Shown here one piece after another: positions 17,901 through 26,167 of a stretch of DNA of 63,346 nucleotides. The stretch is from positions 1-63,346 of the IMG/VR virus record IMGVR_UViG_3300033153_008411; one strand, given 5' to 3'. Both the position numbers and the translations under genes were made by a program. The notes beneath the pieces are model-generated. The model was not told where the DNA came from. It saw nothing but the letters and a program-made list of their open reading frames with translations, and made no database searches. Source of the stretch: a virus. How positions within the stretch are numbered: the first letter of the stretch is position 1; each line of letters opens with the position of its first letter.

Positions 17901-18289
17901 TTATTTGTTTCATTCAGATTAGTATTAAACATATCTAAATGATTTTTACCTAAATTTTCCGAGACTTGTTCGTTATAAGTCTCTTCTGTTTCAGTGATAA
18001 ACTTTAATGTAACGGGCGTAATTGGACTTGACAAATAATCTAGAATACTAGCTGTAAAAGTCAGCTCATAAATTGTTTCTGGACTTAATATTGCAGTAGG
18101 CGTAACTACAATCGTAGTAGTTGGTGAATTAGAAATTGTATAATCAACCGGACTACCGTCTGTTTCAAAAATAATATTTTGTTTGTTTACACTTGAACCT
18201 AAAAGAACAGCATCAAAAACGGCTGTTAAGACTGAATTTGTTGCAATCCTTGTATTAAGTGCTGGTGTTATTGTGCTTAAAGCTGTCAT
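14906..18289 (-). CDS. Large baseplate wedge protein (gp7 position) with Ig-like and lectin-like modules
   Basis: 1,127 residues, near the 1,032 of T4 gp7. Residues 1-100 resemble a bacterial Ig-like domain (SVNKQNIIFETDG, LSPETIYELTFTASI). Residues ~110-300 are helical with wedge-like sequence (FIYTNAFEIAISSGTKTQIE). Two similar small beta units follow near 300-385 (VIFESTIAIPAGLETGVTYY; NVHIDTSDTLPLGLENNTTYY). Residues about 910-1050 carry the module shared with the fibre-like gene at the window start. Order gp6-X-gp7-gp8 supports the call; direct similarity to gp7 is weak to the eye. Confidence 0.6.
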   Translation of the reverse strand: MTALSTITPALNTRIATNSVLTAVFDAVLLGSSVNKQNIIFETDGSPVDYTISNSPTTTIVVTPTAILSPETIYELTFTASILDYLSSPITPVTLKFITETEETYNEQVSENLGKNHLDMFNTNLNETNKLLDVDWMMSNLGDNLNFSYNPTAFDPDTKVYEKDKTVVIDFDIQTLFKEKFQGQYLDGLTGYLEKITELNVLPASEFNDIERFIYTNAFEIAISSGTKTQIESLMKIYGQTINRNFIDVQADINDPFVYHIVTNIETEHWNGILKDLLHPISWQEKYRRLPDYTFMGVELSEFTVNVTNDYLTFTPRTIADETPVIFESTIAIPAGLETGVTYYVVNTSSNTFQVSPEIDGDAVTITDIGSGVLTCYDDENNNYKISALLSGSIFTLTTPTILDDTNVHIDTSDTLPLGLENNTTYYVVDSAGTYFRLSALEGGDSIEIRDEGIGTHTIHKLQYAQTDLYDWKISDFDNFVDDNDLDDILVVRNATRFFDRWVMPYTRAFALGVALNATRFEENVEDQTTLGVIFHIDSTYVWTVGDTTFGVEDTWTGSFYKNLVYHTSTSFLTTTFSIGGVVLYNEEYHITGAMGTTDYDIDTTTNSPGLTINANYPSYVDIQCDFDISTIPDLTTIGEILLLESDGSTICEISSVDVPPLLIKDYDYSTNYITVDPDGDDIINALDNPAVHFNYGTPDVKKVITWYYPGIVSADVNLWYGYSYMFILGYIDIKDYEDWMEFRIKYTTKDSTIELPVDSDTNFTNTLSLSALFDTLEEGGTFKQYTYTQVGNAPVWKSGHYIYEYDDASDIIGTKIGAIEYYDSSDDATDMIIKFYDPDDYIKSEKYYWYEPGYHWLIDPADDHIAEGAWWTFDSADQSFTWDTTTSPNANTTNSSGTALHKSGGTPDTWDAGATSDTTYASSDYRLEISVSETTCRRAIGFTNTNPDNNYTGIDFALYFNEDNNTVDVYENGDVKATVVFTGFFGDNLFVIEVINDTVRYYANNGTQLLYESSATPTWPMYVDCSIYTSTNVAFGSVGLDELTYDNWTNKISVQYNHPTFEDYTWTVKPQSGLTYVAISRNYDNTLEFLAEGAILYDIDLELDWERIDETAHNLVMTDVLTGLNS

Positions 18290-18290
18290 A

Positions 18291-19442
18291 TTAAGTTGTC
18301 GTTACGTCTTTAATGAATTCTAATTGAAAATTATCATAATTCAAGATCAGTTTAGGAATATAAGTTCCAGCGTGTTGATACGTATTTGATACTTGTGTTA
18401 ACGGATTTAATGTTTGTGTATGCATCATTAACTGTGATACATCGGCTGTTGTATCATTTTCAGTGAAGCTTATTCGCATACCTGATACACCGTTTGTAAT
18501 TGTTACTACTCCAGCTGATGAACTTGCAACTATATTTGTGCCTGTTAATTCGGCGGCTGTTTTAGTGGCTAATTCTGTTAATGTATCAGCTGCGACAACA
18601 TCAACTTGTATACCTGTTTTACCGGATAATGCTGGATCGTCTTGTGTAAATCCACCGTCTGTTACATTATACCAAACGTATGAATCGTCACTGAGTTGAT
18701 TGTACTGAAATTCGAAATAAAGTGCCGTTCCATCGATATCAAAATCAGATCCAAGTTGTGTCGTGAATGTTATTGTACTGATTTGTTCATCCCAATCCCA
18801 AACATAAATTGTGGCATCCAGCGGAACATCTGTTGCTGTTAATTGTACTAATTTCCCGGCTACACCTTTGGCGATTGCTAAAGAAGTATAATCACTATCT
18901 AAAAATAATTTCATATCTTTTTCTTCTTTCTTCTCTAGCATTTCCAAAAAGATTCTAGTGAAGCTCGGTAGCCAAGGATAATTATCAATTTCAGTATCAC
19001 TATAAAAACCGGTTATATTATGGCTTAAAAATTCTGTATTCTGAAATTCAATGTCTGATCGGATATTTAGAGTAGTCAATATAAAAGTTGTTAATCCATC
19101 AATGTATATTCTAACAAAACTAGCATCAATATCATCTGATGAATAATCAGCTTCTACACTTTTAGTCACGTCATCCGGTGAAAATATATCTGATAATGTC
19201 CACCAAGAAATATCATCAATTGAGTATTCGATTTTCATTGATGTACACGAACCTGTATAAGTCAAATCTAAAGAATCAATATTTGTTAGTTCGTATAGAT
19301 TAATTTTTAACCAAGCTGGTCCACTTCCGGGTGTCCAACTAACTGTAGGTTTAGCAGTATTGAAAGTTACTAATGCTGTCGGTGACGATTCAGCCGAAAC
19401 AGTAATTGTATTTTTCTTGTATGTTACTAGATCTATAATCAT
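18291..19442 (-). CDS. Baseplate-associated structural protein with F5/8-type-like N-terminal domain
   Basis: 383 residues. Residues about 15-130 look like a galactose-binding/discoidin-type beta sandwich (WLKINLYELTNIDSLDLTYTG, MKIEYSIDDISWW, SFVRIYIDG). A helical linker follows, then a second beta domain with a PKD/adhesin-like end (LTELATKTAAELTGTNIVAS, VVTITNGVSGMRISFTE). It sits between gp6- and gp7-like genes with TAATG coupling at 19442 and a one-base gap to the next gene, so it is probably a wedge or fibre-anchor protein not present in T4. Confidence 0.6.
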   Translation of the reverse strand: MIIDLVTYKKNTITVSAESSPTALVTFNTAKPTVSWTPGSGPAWLKINLYELTNIDSLDLTYTGSCTSMKIEYSIDDISWWTLSDIFSPDDVTKSVEADYSSDDIDASFVRIYIDGLTTFILTTLNIRSDIEFQNTEFLSHNITGFYSDTEIDNYPWLPSFTRIFLEMLEKKEEKDMKLFLDSDYTSLAIAKGVAGKLVQLTATDVPLDATIYVWDWDEQISTITFTTQLGSDFDIDGTALYFEFQYNQLSDDSYVWYNVTDGGFTQDDPALSGKTGIQVDVVAADTLTELATKTAAELTGTNIVASSSAGVVTITNGVSGMRISFTENDTTADVSQLMMHTQTLNPLTQVSNTYQHAGTYIPKLILNYDNFQLEFIKDVTTT

Positions 19443-22400
19443 TATTTTGCTGTCGGTTGAGTAATATTAGCAATTAAGTATTGATTAAATCTTCCATCGT
19501 ACGAATTATTTTGACCAAGAAATGATCCACTGGCTGTGTATAAATCAATAGGAACGATTTTTATTTTATCCATGTACGTAGTTCCGGTATAGTTATTGAA
19601 TGTATCTCGAACATTTCTTATTTTAAATTTTTTATTTTCGAAGTCAGTGTAACCTTTAACAGTATCCTTAAAAGAAAGTTCACCTGTAGAATAATTCATC
19701 GTTCCGATAGAAATATTGTGAAAAGTATCATAAGAAGAAACTAAGTATTCACCGAAAGTTCCATCTGTTAATGTCCAATGTGTAATTTCTCCTATTCCTG
19801 TTATGTCAATGTCACCCCTTCTATTGTACAGCGTTAATGTTCCAACAGATGTATAATCAACTTCTTTTACTTCAAACGTTCCTAGATTATCAGCACTTTG
19901 ACCGTCCCCGGTGATCGTTACAAAATCACCCACTAAAATGTCTTGAATATCTGTTAGTACATTACTTCCACCCGGTACAGGTACAGTTGTAAAATCAAAT
20001 CCTGTTGATCGGTCGATTCCACCATCACCACTTAAATCAATACCGTCTACGATGTCAGTTGATTTTCCGTTAGCTAACCAATCGAATGTCAATTCATCAC
20101 TGTCAACGGCAATTTCAATATCAGCGGCAAAATTTGGATTGGCGTCTAAATCTATTTTAATTCTAGCGGCCACCGCTGTTGCGGCTGTTATTCCGGTTAA
20201 TGTAACTTCGATGATCTCAATTGTGTCATTCGGTGCATCTGGCTTAGGATAAGGACTTCCACTATAAGCAGTACCACCCGCATCATAAAACCAAATCCAA
20301 TATTCTGTTTCATCTTCAGCTGACCAGATCTTGAAATAAGTTCCATCTAATACTTCACTCGAATTACCTGTTGCATCAAATACAACTTGTTTTGTAGCAT
20401 TGAGTGTGATAATCTGTACCGATTCACCATCACCATCAACAGTTGTAGCGGCGCAAGTTGATAATTCGTACGTTTTTAGATCTTCATCTTGTGTAATAGT
20501 GTAATTTTCTTCCATGATTAAATCATTTCTTTGTTCTTGAAGTATTAAATAATCATCATTATAGTTATCTAATGTTCCAGCTCCATTATAATGTGTCAAC
20601 TCGAATAAAATGTCTGTGTTTGCACCTTCACGTCTTTCAACCACTACATTGTCAAGATCGTCTGATCCAACTGCGAATGTTACCAGACCGCCATTGAATG
20701 TATTACTTTCTGAGATTGACCATGTATAAGCATGATTATCAATAGTTGCTAAACACAATTGATTTTTTGAATAAATTCTTATGTCTGATTTTTCGTCGTT
20801 TTCAACTAAGAATTTTAAACTATAATATTCTCTATATATTCCTGTTTCTGAAGTTTCACCTACAAGCGACAAATCGATTAGATCTGAGTTATCACCAAGC
20901 TCACTTAAAATACCAACTGTTTCTGTTAAGTACGCTTCTTCGACCGCTGAAATTGCGAATGTATCTGTTGCTTTTGTTCTGGTTAATTTACAAATCAAAC
21001 GCGAGTTTAGTTGTACCTGCCAAACTGTTGCAGTACCATCATTTGATAATTCGTATAAATTAGGAATATAATCATTTCCGTCTTTATTTTCAAACCTTAA
21101 TGCTTCGAATGATAGAACTTTTGTATCTCCAGCATCAATCATTTGAAAAGTGACAAATTCAACCTCTTGAATATCGACGTTGTACATAAATCTGTCTGAT
21201 TCGGCGTGTGTCAATTCACCGTATATTGGAGAAAGGCTAACTGGCAATGTAAACTGATCATAATTATCTGTTATGATTCTAGAAGAATTTTCATAAGAAA
21301 TTATATCATCCCTTTTCTTAACAAAGTTTGTTGTTAACGGATTATTATTAGAATCATATACAATTCTACCGTTCGTATCTTTTTGAAATAATACTGGTAA
21401 AGTTAAGAATGTACTCTTTGATGTATAAAATGTATCATAATTAACAATGAAATGGTGTGTGATTTCCAGATCAGCATTAACAATCCCGGCTGTATTTGTA
21501 GCGGCGGCTAAAAATTTTGTAAATTTTAATGATTCACCTAACCCGTTTAACTCATCGTCATAATGGGTGTTTAAGTTCGTATAAACGGTTGAGATAGCCG
21601 CTGTTTTTTCAGCGGGTGAGAAGGTGTCCGGTACCTCAATAAATGGATTGACGTCTATATATAGATACGTAGGCTTAGAAAATACACGGTTAGTTGAGAT
21701 AACTGATGCACCGTCTAAAGTTGGTCTTAATTCTGCCTCTTCTATTTCACTTAAATACAACTTTGCGTTGTTCAGAAAATCGTCTTCATCAAGCGAAGCT
21801 GGTACCGCTGTAATATATGTAATACCCCGTTGATCTTCATCTTCTGGAAAAAGGATAGGACCAGATTCAACGTTGTAATCTTTCATTGATGAATCGTTGC
21901 GTGATAATAACGCAATGATGTCGCTTTTGATAACCCCCCGCCCCCCGGTTGAGTAAAATCTATTAGCGTTGAAATTTATTTGCTCTATTGTTTCAGCATC
22001 TTCACCACCATAAGACTTCTGGCCAGCTGGAATAGCAATTGCAAATTTTGTATAGTCGAAAATAATTCCACCTGTTGTCGTGATAGCATCATAAGATACT
22101 GGCGTTACCCCTGTTTCATCATTTCCTGTTGATCCTTTAGTCTTTAAATATTCAATTTCAATTGTTTCTGTGATAGCTGGCATGTTTCCTAAAGTACCAT
22201 TACCGAAAATAATTTTAGGTTTGTATTCGTCTTTGATATCCTCTTCAATAAAGAATACATCATCATCATCTACTATTTGAAAGAATGATGGTGCGTACGT
22301 CCATTGTGTGTTATCCGCTCTTGATGTATTACTTGCTCGAATATAAACATTTAAATTATTTTCTTCTACATCGACAGAATTAACAGTAAAAGATTGTAAA

Positions 22401-22912
22401 GCTAGTCCTGTTCCGTATAAAGTCACATATTCAAATGAACCTTCAGTTAGTATAAAGTCGCCTTGTAATAGTACGTCATTGACGTATCTTAGTGTAATTG
22501 CATTCAAGTTTGTGAATGTGTACCCACTCGGTGAACTAGTGAAAATTGAATTAGCTGGAATAGTAACGGTCGCATCACTCGCAAAAACTACTTGGCCAGA
22601 TTCATCACCGTAGTATTCCATCGTGCCTGTAAATTGAGATGATATTTTTCTCTTTGGCCTATATCCCATTGTCTTTGCAATCGAGATAGCGTTCTTGCGG
22701 ATTTCTGTTGTGTCAAGAAAAATATTATTTGATTTTTGAACATTTTGATAACTAAGCAACATTGCAATATATGACATAGATTCTATCATATAACTGATGT
22801 TACTACCGTCGAAATCAAAAGTTCCCTGATAGTTTGAATATTCCTTGAGATAATCCACTACGCCCTGTCGAATATCTTCAAAACGTATAATATTTAAGGC
22901 AAACTCGGCCAT
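19442..22912 (-). CDS. Baseplate wedge protein, gp6-like (baseplate J superfamily)
   Basis: 1,156 residues, much longer than T4 gp6 (660). The N-terminal ~100 residues are diagnostic: RFEDIRQGVVDYLKEY, FDGSNISYMIESMSYIAMLL, NNIFLDTTEIRKNAISIAK, MGYRPKRKISS. This is the wedge heterodimer region of gp6/gpJ proteins. About 550 extra residues in the C-terminal half consist of beta-rich insertions. It starts three bases after the stop of the inserted HNH endonuclease gene, so its original junction was with gp25. Confidence 0.85.
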   Translation of the reverse strand: MAEFALNIIRFEDIRQGVVDYLKEYSNYQGTFDFDGSNISYMIESMSYIAMLLSYQNVQKSNNIFLDTTEIRKNAISIAKTMGYRPKRKISSQFTGTMEYYGDESGQVVFASDATVTIPANSIFTSSPSGYTFTNLNAITLRYVNDVLLQGDFILTEGSFEYVTLYGTGLALQSFTVNSVDVEENNLNVYIRASNTSRADNTQWTYAPSFFQIVDDDDVFFIEEDIKDEYKPKIIFGNGTLGNMPAITETIEIEYLKTKGSTGNDETGVTPVSYDAITTTGGIIFDYTKFAIAIPAGQKSYGGEDAETIEQINFNANRFYSTGGRGVIKSDIIALLSRNDSSMKDYNVESGPILFPEDEDQRGITYITAVPASLDEDDFLNNAKLYLSEIEEAELRPTLDGASVISTNRVFSKPTYLYIDVNPFIEVPDTFSPAEKTAAISTVYTNLNTHYDDELNGLGESLKFTKFLAAATNTAGIVNADLEITHHFIVNYDTFYTSKSTFLTLPVLFQKDTNGRIVYDSNNNPLTTNFVKKRDDIISYENSSRIITDNYDQFTLPVSLSPIYGELTHAESDRFMYNVDIQEVEFVTFQMIDAGDTKVLSFEALRFENKDGNDYIPNLYELSNDGTATVWQVQLNSRLICKLTRTKATDTFAISAVEEAYLTETVGILSELGDNSDLIDLSLVGETSETGIYREYYSLKFLVENDEKSDIRIYSKNQLCLATIDNHAYTWSISESNTFNGGLVTFAVGSDDLDNVVVERREGANTDILFELTHYNGAGTLDNYNDDYLILQEQRNDLIMEENYTITQDEDLKTYELSTCAATTVDGDGESVQIITLNATKQVVFDATGNSSEVLDGTYFKIWSAEDETEYWIWFYDAGGTAYSGSPYPKPDAPNDTIEIIEVTLTGITAATAVAARIKIDLDANPNFAADIEIAVDSDELTFDWLANGKSTDIVDGIDLSGDGGIDRSTGFDFTTVPVPGGSNVLTDIQDILVGDFVTITGDGQSADNLGTFEVKEVDYTSVGTLTLYNRRGDIDITGIGEITHWTLTDGTFGEYLVSSYDTFHNISIGTMNYSTGELSFKDTVKGYTDFENKKFKIRNVRDTFNNYTGTTYMDKIKIVPIDLYTASGSFLGQNNSYDGRFNQYLIANITQPTAK

Positions 22913-22914
22913 TT

Positions 22915-23547
22915 TTATTTCTCCTTACAATTGTCAAAATGCCATCTTATGAAAGCACCATTTCCACCCTCTTTTTTACAATATGGACATGTTAATATTT
23001 TTTGTTTTTTTCCGTACATAGGATTTCCTTTTCCTGTAACTGCTTTTTTAATATTACTTTTCCATTCACTAGTAATAACAACATTTTTCCTTGATTCTTT
23101 CATTTTTTGTATAGTTAATTCAGAATGTTTTTTATTATACATTCCATTATCTTTTCCTTTATGTTTACCTTTTTGAGCTAAACACAATTTTTGTATATGC
23201 TCTTTAGATTTTGGTTTCCCTTTTTGTGCTTTACTCATTTTTTCTCGTTGTTGTTTACTTTTAGGAATTCCAAGATGCGAATCACTCGCCAATTTACTCA
23301 TTTTTTTTCTATATTCTTCATTTTCCCATTGTTTTTTTGCTTTTTCTGAATTTTTTAATTGTATTATTTCTTCTTTTCCAATTCTTCCAGATAAACCCAA
23401 CCAAGCAATTTTATCTTGCCAACGGTTATATTTTTCAAAAAGTTTTTTATGTGCTGTAGCGTGTTGTTCAACTGTTAATAAAATAATATTTATTAGATCG
23501 TCGGTACCGCCCGCATGTCTTGGTATGATATGATGCTTATGTTTCAT
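22915..23547 (-). CDS. HNH homing endonuclease with NUMOD-like repeats
   Basis: 210 residues. The HNH core is at the very N-terminus (KHHIIPRHAGGTDDLINIIL, then VEQHATAHKK). Residues ~75-150 hold several Gly-Lys repeats (LGIPKSKQQREKMSKAQKG, KSKEHIQKLCLAQKGKHKG, MYGKKQ) like the NUMOD3 DNA-binding motif of phage homing endonucleases, and the C-terminus is a CPYCK...H...C zinc motif. It is inserted cleanly between gp25 and gp6, starting in TAATG overlap with gp25. Codon context is more Lys/Asn/Phe-rich than its neighbours, fitting a mobile gene. Confidence 0.88.
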   Translation of the reverse strand: MKHKHHIIPRHAGGTDDLINIILLTVEQHATAHKKLFEKYNRWQDKIAWLGLSGRIGKEEIIQLKNSEKAKKQWENEEYRKKMSKLASDSHLGIPKSKQQREKMSKAQKGKPKSKEHIQKLCLAQKGKHKGKDNGMYNKKHSELTIQKMKESRKNVVITSEWKSNIKKAVTGKGNPMYGKKQKILTCPYCKKEGGNGAFIRWHFDNCKEK

Positions 23548-23948
23548 TACCTAATCTCTTTCAATAACTTTGTAAGTTGTAACGGGTTTTCAGATTCTTC
23601 GATTCTAAAATTAATATCGATAATGAACGTATTGTCATTCGGAAGTGGTGTTATTTCAACGTCCAAATCTAGTGCTCTAGGCTCATATTTTGAGATTGAT
23701 GATTCGATTTCTCTTAGAATTTCGTGCGAAGTGAAAATGTCGATAGGCTCGTAGATATACTGAAGAAGATCACAACCAAAATCACGCTTTCTGTATACAC
23801 GAGATTTTTTTTCAGTCGTAATAATATTCAATACAGAATCTAGAACAGATTCTTCATTTATTGATTTTTTGATATCTAGGTCTGTGTCGCTTACGGTTTG
23901 ACCGGTTTTCGATAGGTCAAAGTAAGACGTTCTTATAGATTGAGCCAT
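23547..23948 (-). CDS. Baseplate wedge protein, gp25-like
   Basis: 133 residues, the normal gp25 size. The family signature is present: SVLNIITTEKKSRVYRKRDF, the GCDLLQYIYEPID segment, HEILREIESSISKYEPRA and a closing beta hairpin (NTFIIDINFRIEE). gp25 nucleates sheath contraction from the wedge in T4. It is the first gene after the late promoter at 23977-23984 and so the probable leader of the tail transcript. Confidence 0.9.
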   Translation of the reverse strand: MAQSIRTSYFDLSKTGQTVSDTDLDIKKSINEESVLDSVLNIITTEKKSRVYRKRDFGCDLLQYIYEPIDIFTSHEILREIESSISKYEPRALDLDVEITPLPNDNTFIIDINFRIEESENPLQLTKLLKEIR

Positions 23949-23976
23949 ATTATTAAAAATTGTTGTTGTTTCTGTT

Positions 23977-23984
23977 TATTTATA
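23977..23984 (-). promoter_or_regulatory. T4-type late promoter upstream of gp25
   Basis: The minus strand reads TTATAAATAAACAG, an exact match to the T4 late -10 element TATAAATA, 28 bases before the gp25 start in a 50-base intergenic gap. No -35 element is seen, as expected for sigma-gp55-type late promoters. It would drive the whole tail module. Confidence 0.65.
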
Positions 23985-23998
23985 ATATCTAAACAGTA

Positions 23999-24274
23999 TC
24001 AACTAATATGGCTAATAATTTCTATAGGCCCGGTGAGATTTATATCGACGTGAACAAATTTTGAGGTAATTTTGAGGTAATCAGTAGATACAACTATCTT
24101 GTTCAATATCTCTTCAGGTGGACCCCGGAATACTTTCGATATTTTCTCAAGGATAAGTTTATCTACCAATTCTTTAGTGTTCTTTATATCCTCTACTGAT
24201 TTACATGGGATTTGTTCGTATAAAGTAGAGAATGCAAGTACAGATTCTTCTATCTTAATACTAGGCTTAATCAT
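23999..24274 (-). CDS. Hypothetical protein
   Basis: 91 residues, mixed helix then beta (NKIVVSTDYLKITSKFVHVD). It starts in TAATG overlap with the upstream charged protein gene and ends just before the late promoter of gp25. I do not recognise it. Lying at the head of the tail module and behind its own late promoter (24505-24512) suggests a late, possibly virion- or assembly-related, role. Confidence 0.65.
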   Translation of the reverse strand: MIKPSIKIEESVLAFSTLYEQIPCKSVEDIKNTKELVDKLILEKISKVFRGPPEEILNKIVVSTDYLKITSKFVHVDINLTGPIEIISHIS

Positions 24275-24477
24275 TATACGTCTTGACGTTTGATCCCTTT
24301 GTCAACTACTTTTTCGTCGCTTTTCTTGAGTTTTTTTGATTCTTTGCCTTTTTTGTCTTTGTCTTTTACAACGCTTTTGGCTGGAACGTCTCGACCAGGA
24401 TTCTCAGCACCCATATCTTCACGCTTAAGTTCTTCTTCGATATCTTTTTCGAACATGTCTTTAAATTGGTTTTCCAT
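24274..24477 (-). CDS. Small highly charged protein
   Basis: 67 residues, almost entirely Lys/Glu/Asp (KDKDKKGKESKKLKKSDEK in the middle) and probably disordered. The start at 24477 has GGAG seven to ten bases upstream. First gene behind the late promoter at 24505-24512. No family recognised; a scaffold-like or assembly role is only a guess. Confidence 0.6.
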   Translation of the reverse strand: MENQFKDMFEKDIEEELKREDMGAENPGRDVPAKSVVKDKDKKGKESKKLKKSDEKVVDKGIKRQDV

Positions 24478-24504
24478 CTTTTCTCCAAATATTTTTATTT
24501 ACTT

Positions 24505-24512
24505 TATTTATA
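24505..24512 (-). promoter_or_regulatory. T4-type late promoter
   Basis: The minus strand reads CTTATAAATAAAGT. The TATAAATA box overlaps the last Leu codon and the stop of the family A gene upstream (TTA TAA ATAAAG) and is 28 bases from the 24477 start. Same spacing as the gp25 promoter. Confidence 0.6.
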
Positions 24513-24771
24513 AGACCATTAAATCTATTGCAATTCTTATTGTTTTGTAATCTGCGCCCTCAAATATTACTTTATACCAACAGTATTTATCTTTGATCTC
24601 TTCTTTATCGACACCTTTAATCCGTGGTCGTTTCATTTCATCCCAAAAATCTTTTTCGATCTCTTCTATAGTCAACGGCGTACCCAAATCTTTAGCGTAT
24701 TTAACGAAAGCTTCACAAAATTCTTTAGGTTTTAGCCCTTTATCGTACGGCGATTTATGTGTTTGTTTCAT
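24508..24771 (-). CDS. Family A small protein 9 (YCW family)
   Basis: 87 residues; last gene of the nine-gene family A array. The family core is [YF]CWYK-(I/V)-x4-G-x(5)-x-(I/V)ALxL near the C-terminus; here YCWYKVIFEGADYKTIRIAI, ending DLMVL. An upstream helix includes TIEEIEKDFWDEM, a motif (x-(I/V)E-x-D-F) also seen in its siblings. No homologue recognised; predicted helical and cytosolic. Confidence 0.7.
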   Translation of the reverse strand: MKQTHKSPYDKGLKPKEFCEAFVKYAKDLGTPLTIEEIEKDFWDEMKRPRIKGVDKEEIKDKYCWYKVIFEGADYKTIRIAIDLMVL

Positions 24772-24989
24772 AAAAATCTCAATTCAAGTGCGACCCTTTC
24801 TACTGAACTATTTCTATTTTCAAGAAGTTCTACGTACCAGCAATATATATCAATTAGCTCATTTACTCTATCTGGTTTTTCTTTCATACGCATTTCCAAA
24901 TATTCACCAGCTCCTTTCATTGTAACATTATCAAATATTTTATTGTGGTCTTTAATATATCTTTCAACCTCATCTTTTTTTGTGAACAT
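24768..24989 (-). CDS. Family A small protein 8
   Basis: 73 residues. Core YCWYVELLENRNSSVERVAL ending ELRFL. Starts MFTKKDEVERYIKD. ATGA overlap with the next gene, TAATG-type overlap with the previous one. It lacks the EEIEKDF segment of other members and is the shortest copy. Confidence 0.7.
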   Translation of the reverse strand: MFTKKDEVERYIKDHNKIFDNVTMKGAGEYLEMRMKEKPDRVNELIDIYCWYVELLENRNSSVERVALELRFL

Positions 24990-25228
24990 TATAAAAGCCT
25001 CAATTCTATTGCTGCTAGTTCAACCCTGAAATCTTTACCTTCAAGAATTTCTTTATACCAACAGTATATGGTAAATAGTTGATCCTTCTCATCTCCTTCT
25101 TTGGTACTTCTCAAAACCTTAAAAATTTCTTCTTCAACTCTTTCCATTGTTAAGTCTTTGCCTGCATTTTTAAAATTCTCTGCATTTTCAAGAATTTCTT
25201 TTTTATTTTTTATCATATTATTGTTCAT
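24989..25228 (-). CDS. Family A small protein 7
   Basis: 79 residues. TMERVEEEIFKVLRST helix then core YCWYKEILEGKDFRVELAAI ending ELRLL. Starts in ATGA overlap with the longer family member upstream. The last codons contain GAGG, which can serve as the ribosome-binding site of the following gene. Confidence 0.7.
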   Translation of the reverse strand: MNNNMIKNKKEILENAENFKNAGKDLTMERVEEEIFKVLRSTKEGDEKDQLFTIYCWYKEILEGKDFRVELAAIELRLL

Positions 25229-25683
25229 ATTAATCTGAATTCAAGAACAGATTTTTCAAGCTCATAATTACCACCACACAAAATAACTTTGATCCAACAG
25301 TACGCTTCAATAGCTCGTATTAAATACATAATATTCGATTCACCGAGCTTCCTTGCGTGTTCAAAATATATATCGTAATCGTGTTCTAATTTTTTCCATG
25401 TAACTTCAGTTCCACCTTCACGCATACAATCAATGACTGTTTTCATTCTTTCACGAGTAATAGGATCACTAATATTTGTCATTTGATCTTTATCTCCTGA
25501 TATAGTTAATATTGTATCTGAATAACACCATCTAAACACATTTAATTCACTCTGTCCAGCTATTTTTAGTGCATCTAAAAGATTATTCACCGGTTTGTAC
25601 CAAGTTCCAACTGGAAATTTAGTACCTTTTGAGCCGTACTGAATGTTGATATTTACAGATAAGATAACTTGATCATTTTTCAT
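25225..25683 (-). CDS. Family A protein 6 with extra N-terminal domain
   Basis: 152 residues, twice the family length. The C-terminal ~80 residues are family A (TWKKLEHDYDIYFEHARKLG; YCWIKVILCGGNYELEKSVL; end EFRLI). The first ~70 residues are a beta-like domain (DQVILSVNINIQYGSKGTKF; NVFRWCYSDTILTISGD) not present in siblings. Either a fusion or an ancestral longer form. Confidence 0.7.
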   Translation of the reverse strand: MKNDQVILSVNINIQYGSKGTKFPVGTWYKPVNNLLDALKIAGQSELNVFRWCYSDTILTISGDKDQMTNISDPITRERMKTVIDCMREGGTEVTWKKLEHDYDIYFEHARKLGESNIMYLIRAIEAYCWIKVILCGGNYELEKSVLEFRLI

Positions 25684-25928
25684 AATAATTGAAACTCTAA
25701 AGCGGCTTTTTCTATATTGTAGTCAGCGTCAAATAGAATTTCTTTCAGTAAACAAAATGCGTGAATGTAAAATTCTAGTTTACTTTTACTAGATTTAGTT
25801 TGATTAAAAAATAAAAAATAATCTTTTTCGATCTCTTCCCATGTAGGCATACTATTTGCTTTTCTTCGTTGAATAATTATTTCTTCTAGACTTTCTTTAG
25901 TTAAGGATTCTATGTTGTAATTTTTCAT
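25680..25928 (-). CDS. Family A small protein 5
   Basis: 82 residues. TWEEIEKDYFLFFNQTKSSK, then a variant core AFCLLKEILFDADYNIEKAA (YCW changed to FCL), ending LEFQLL. ATGA coupling to the next gene. The conserved spacing despite loss of the aromatic pair shows that the family drifts quickly. Confidence 0.68.
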   Translation of the reverse strand: MKNYNIESLTKESLEEIIIQRRKANSMPTWEEIEKDYFLFFNQTKSSKSKLEFYIHAFCLLKEILFDADYNIEKAALEFQLL

Positions 25929-25930
25929 TG

Positions 25931-26167
25931 TTATAATAACCTGAACATTAAAGCTGTCAGTTCATTTTCGAAGTTTTTACCATCACTGAGAATGATTTTG
26001 TACCAGCAATAAGCTTCTAATACTTCTTGCTCTGGTTGATAAGAAGATACATCAATCATATTTTTAAAACGATCTTCAACCATTTCGAATGTTAAATCTT
26101 CTTCGTGTGATTTATTATACGCCTTTATTTTATCTATAGCTTGTCTTCTGGTTACTTTTCGTTTCAT
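25931..26167 (-). CDS. Family A small protein 4
   Basis: 78 residues. Basic start MKRKVTRRQAIDKIKAY, FEMVEDRFKNMIDVS helix, core YCWYKIILSDGKNFENELTA, end MFRLL. ATGA overlap with the upstream copy. Confidence 0.68.
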   Translation of the reverse strand: MKRKVTRRQAIDKIKAYNKSHEEDLTFEMVEDRFKNMIDVSSYQPEQEVLEAYCWYKIILSDGKNFENELTALMFRLL

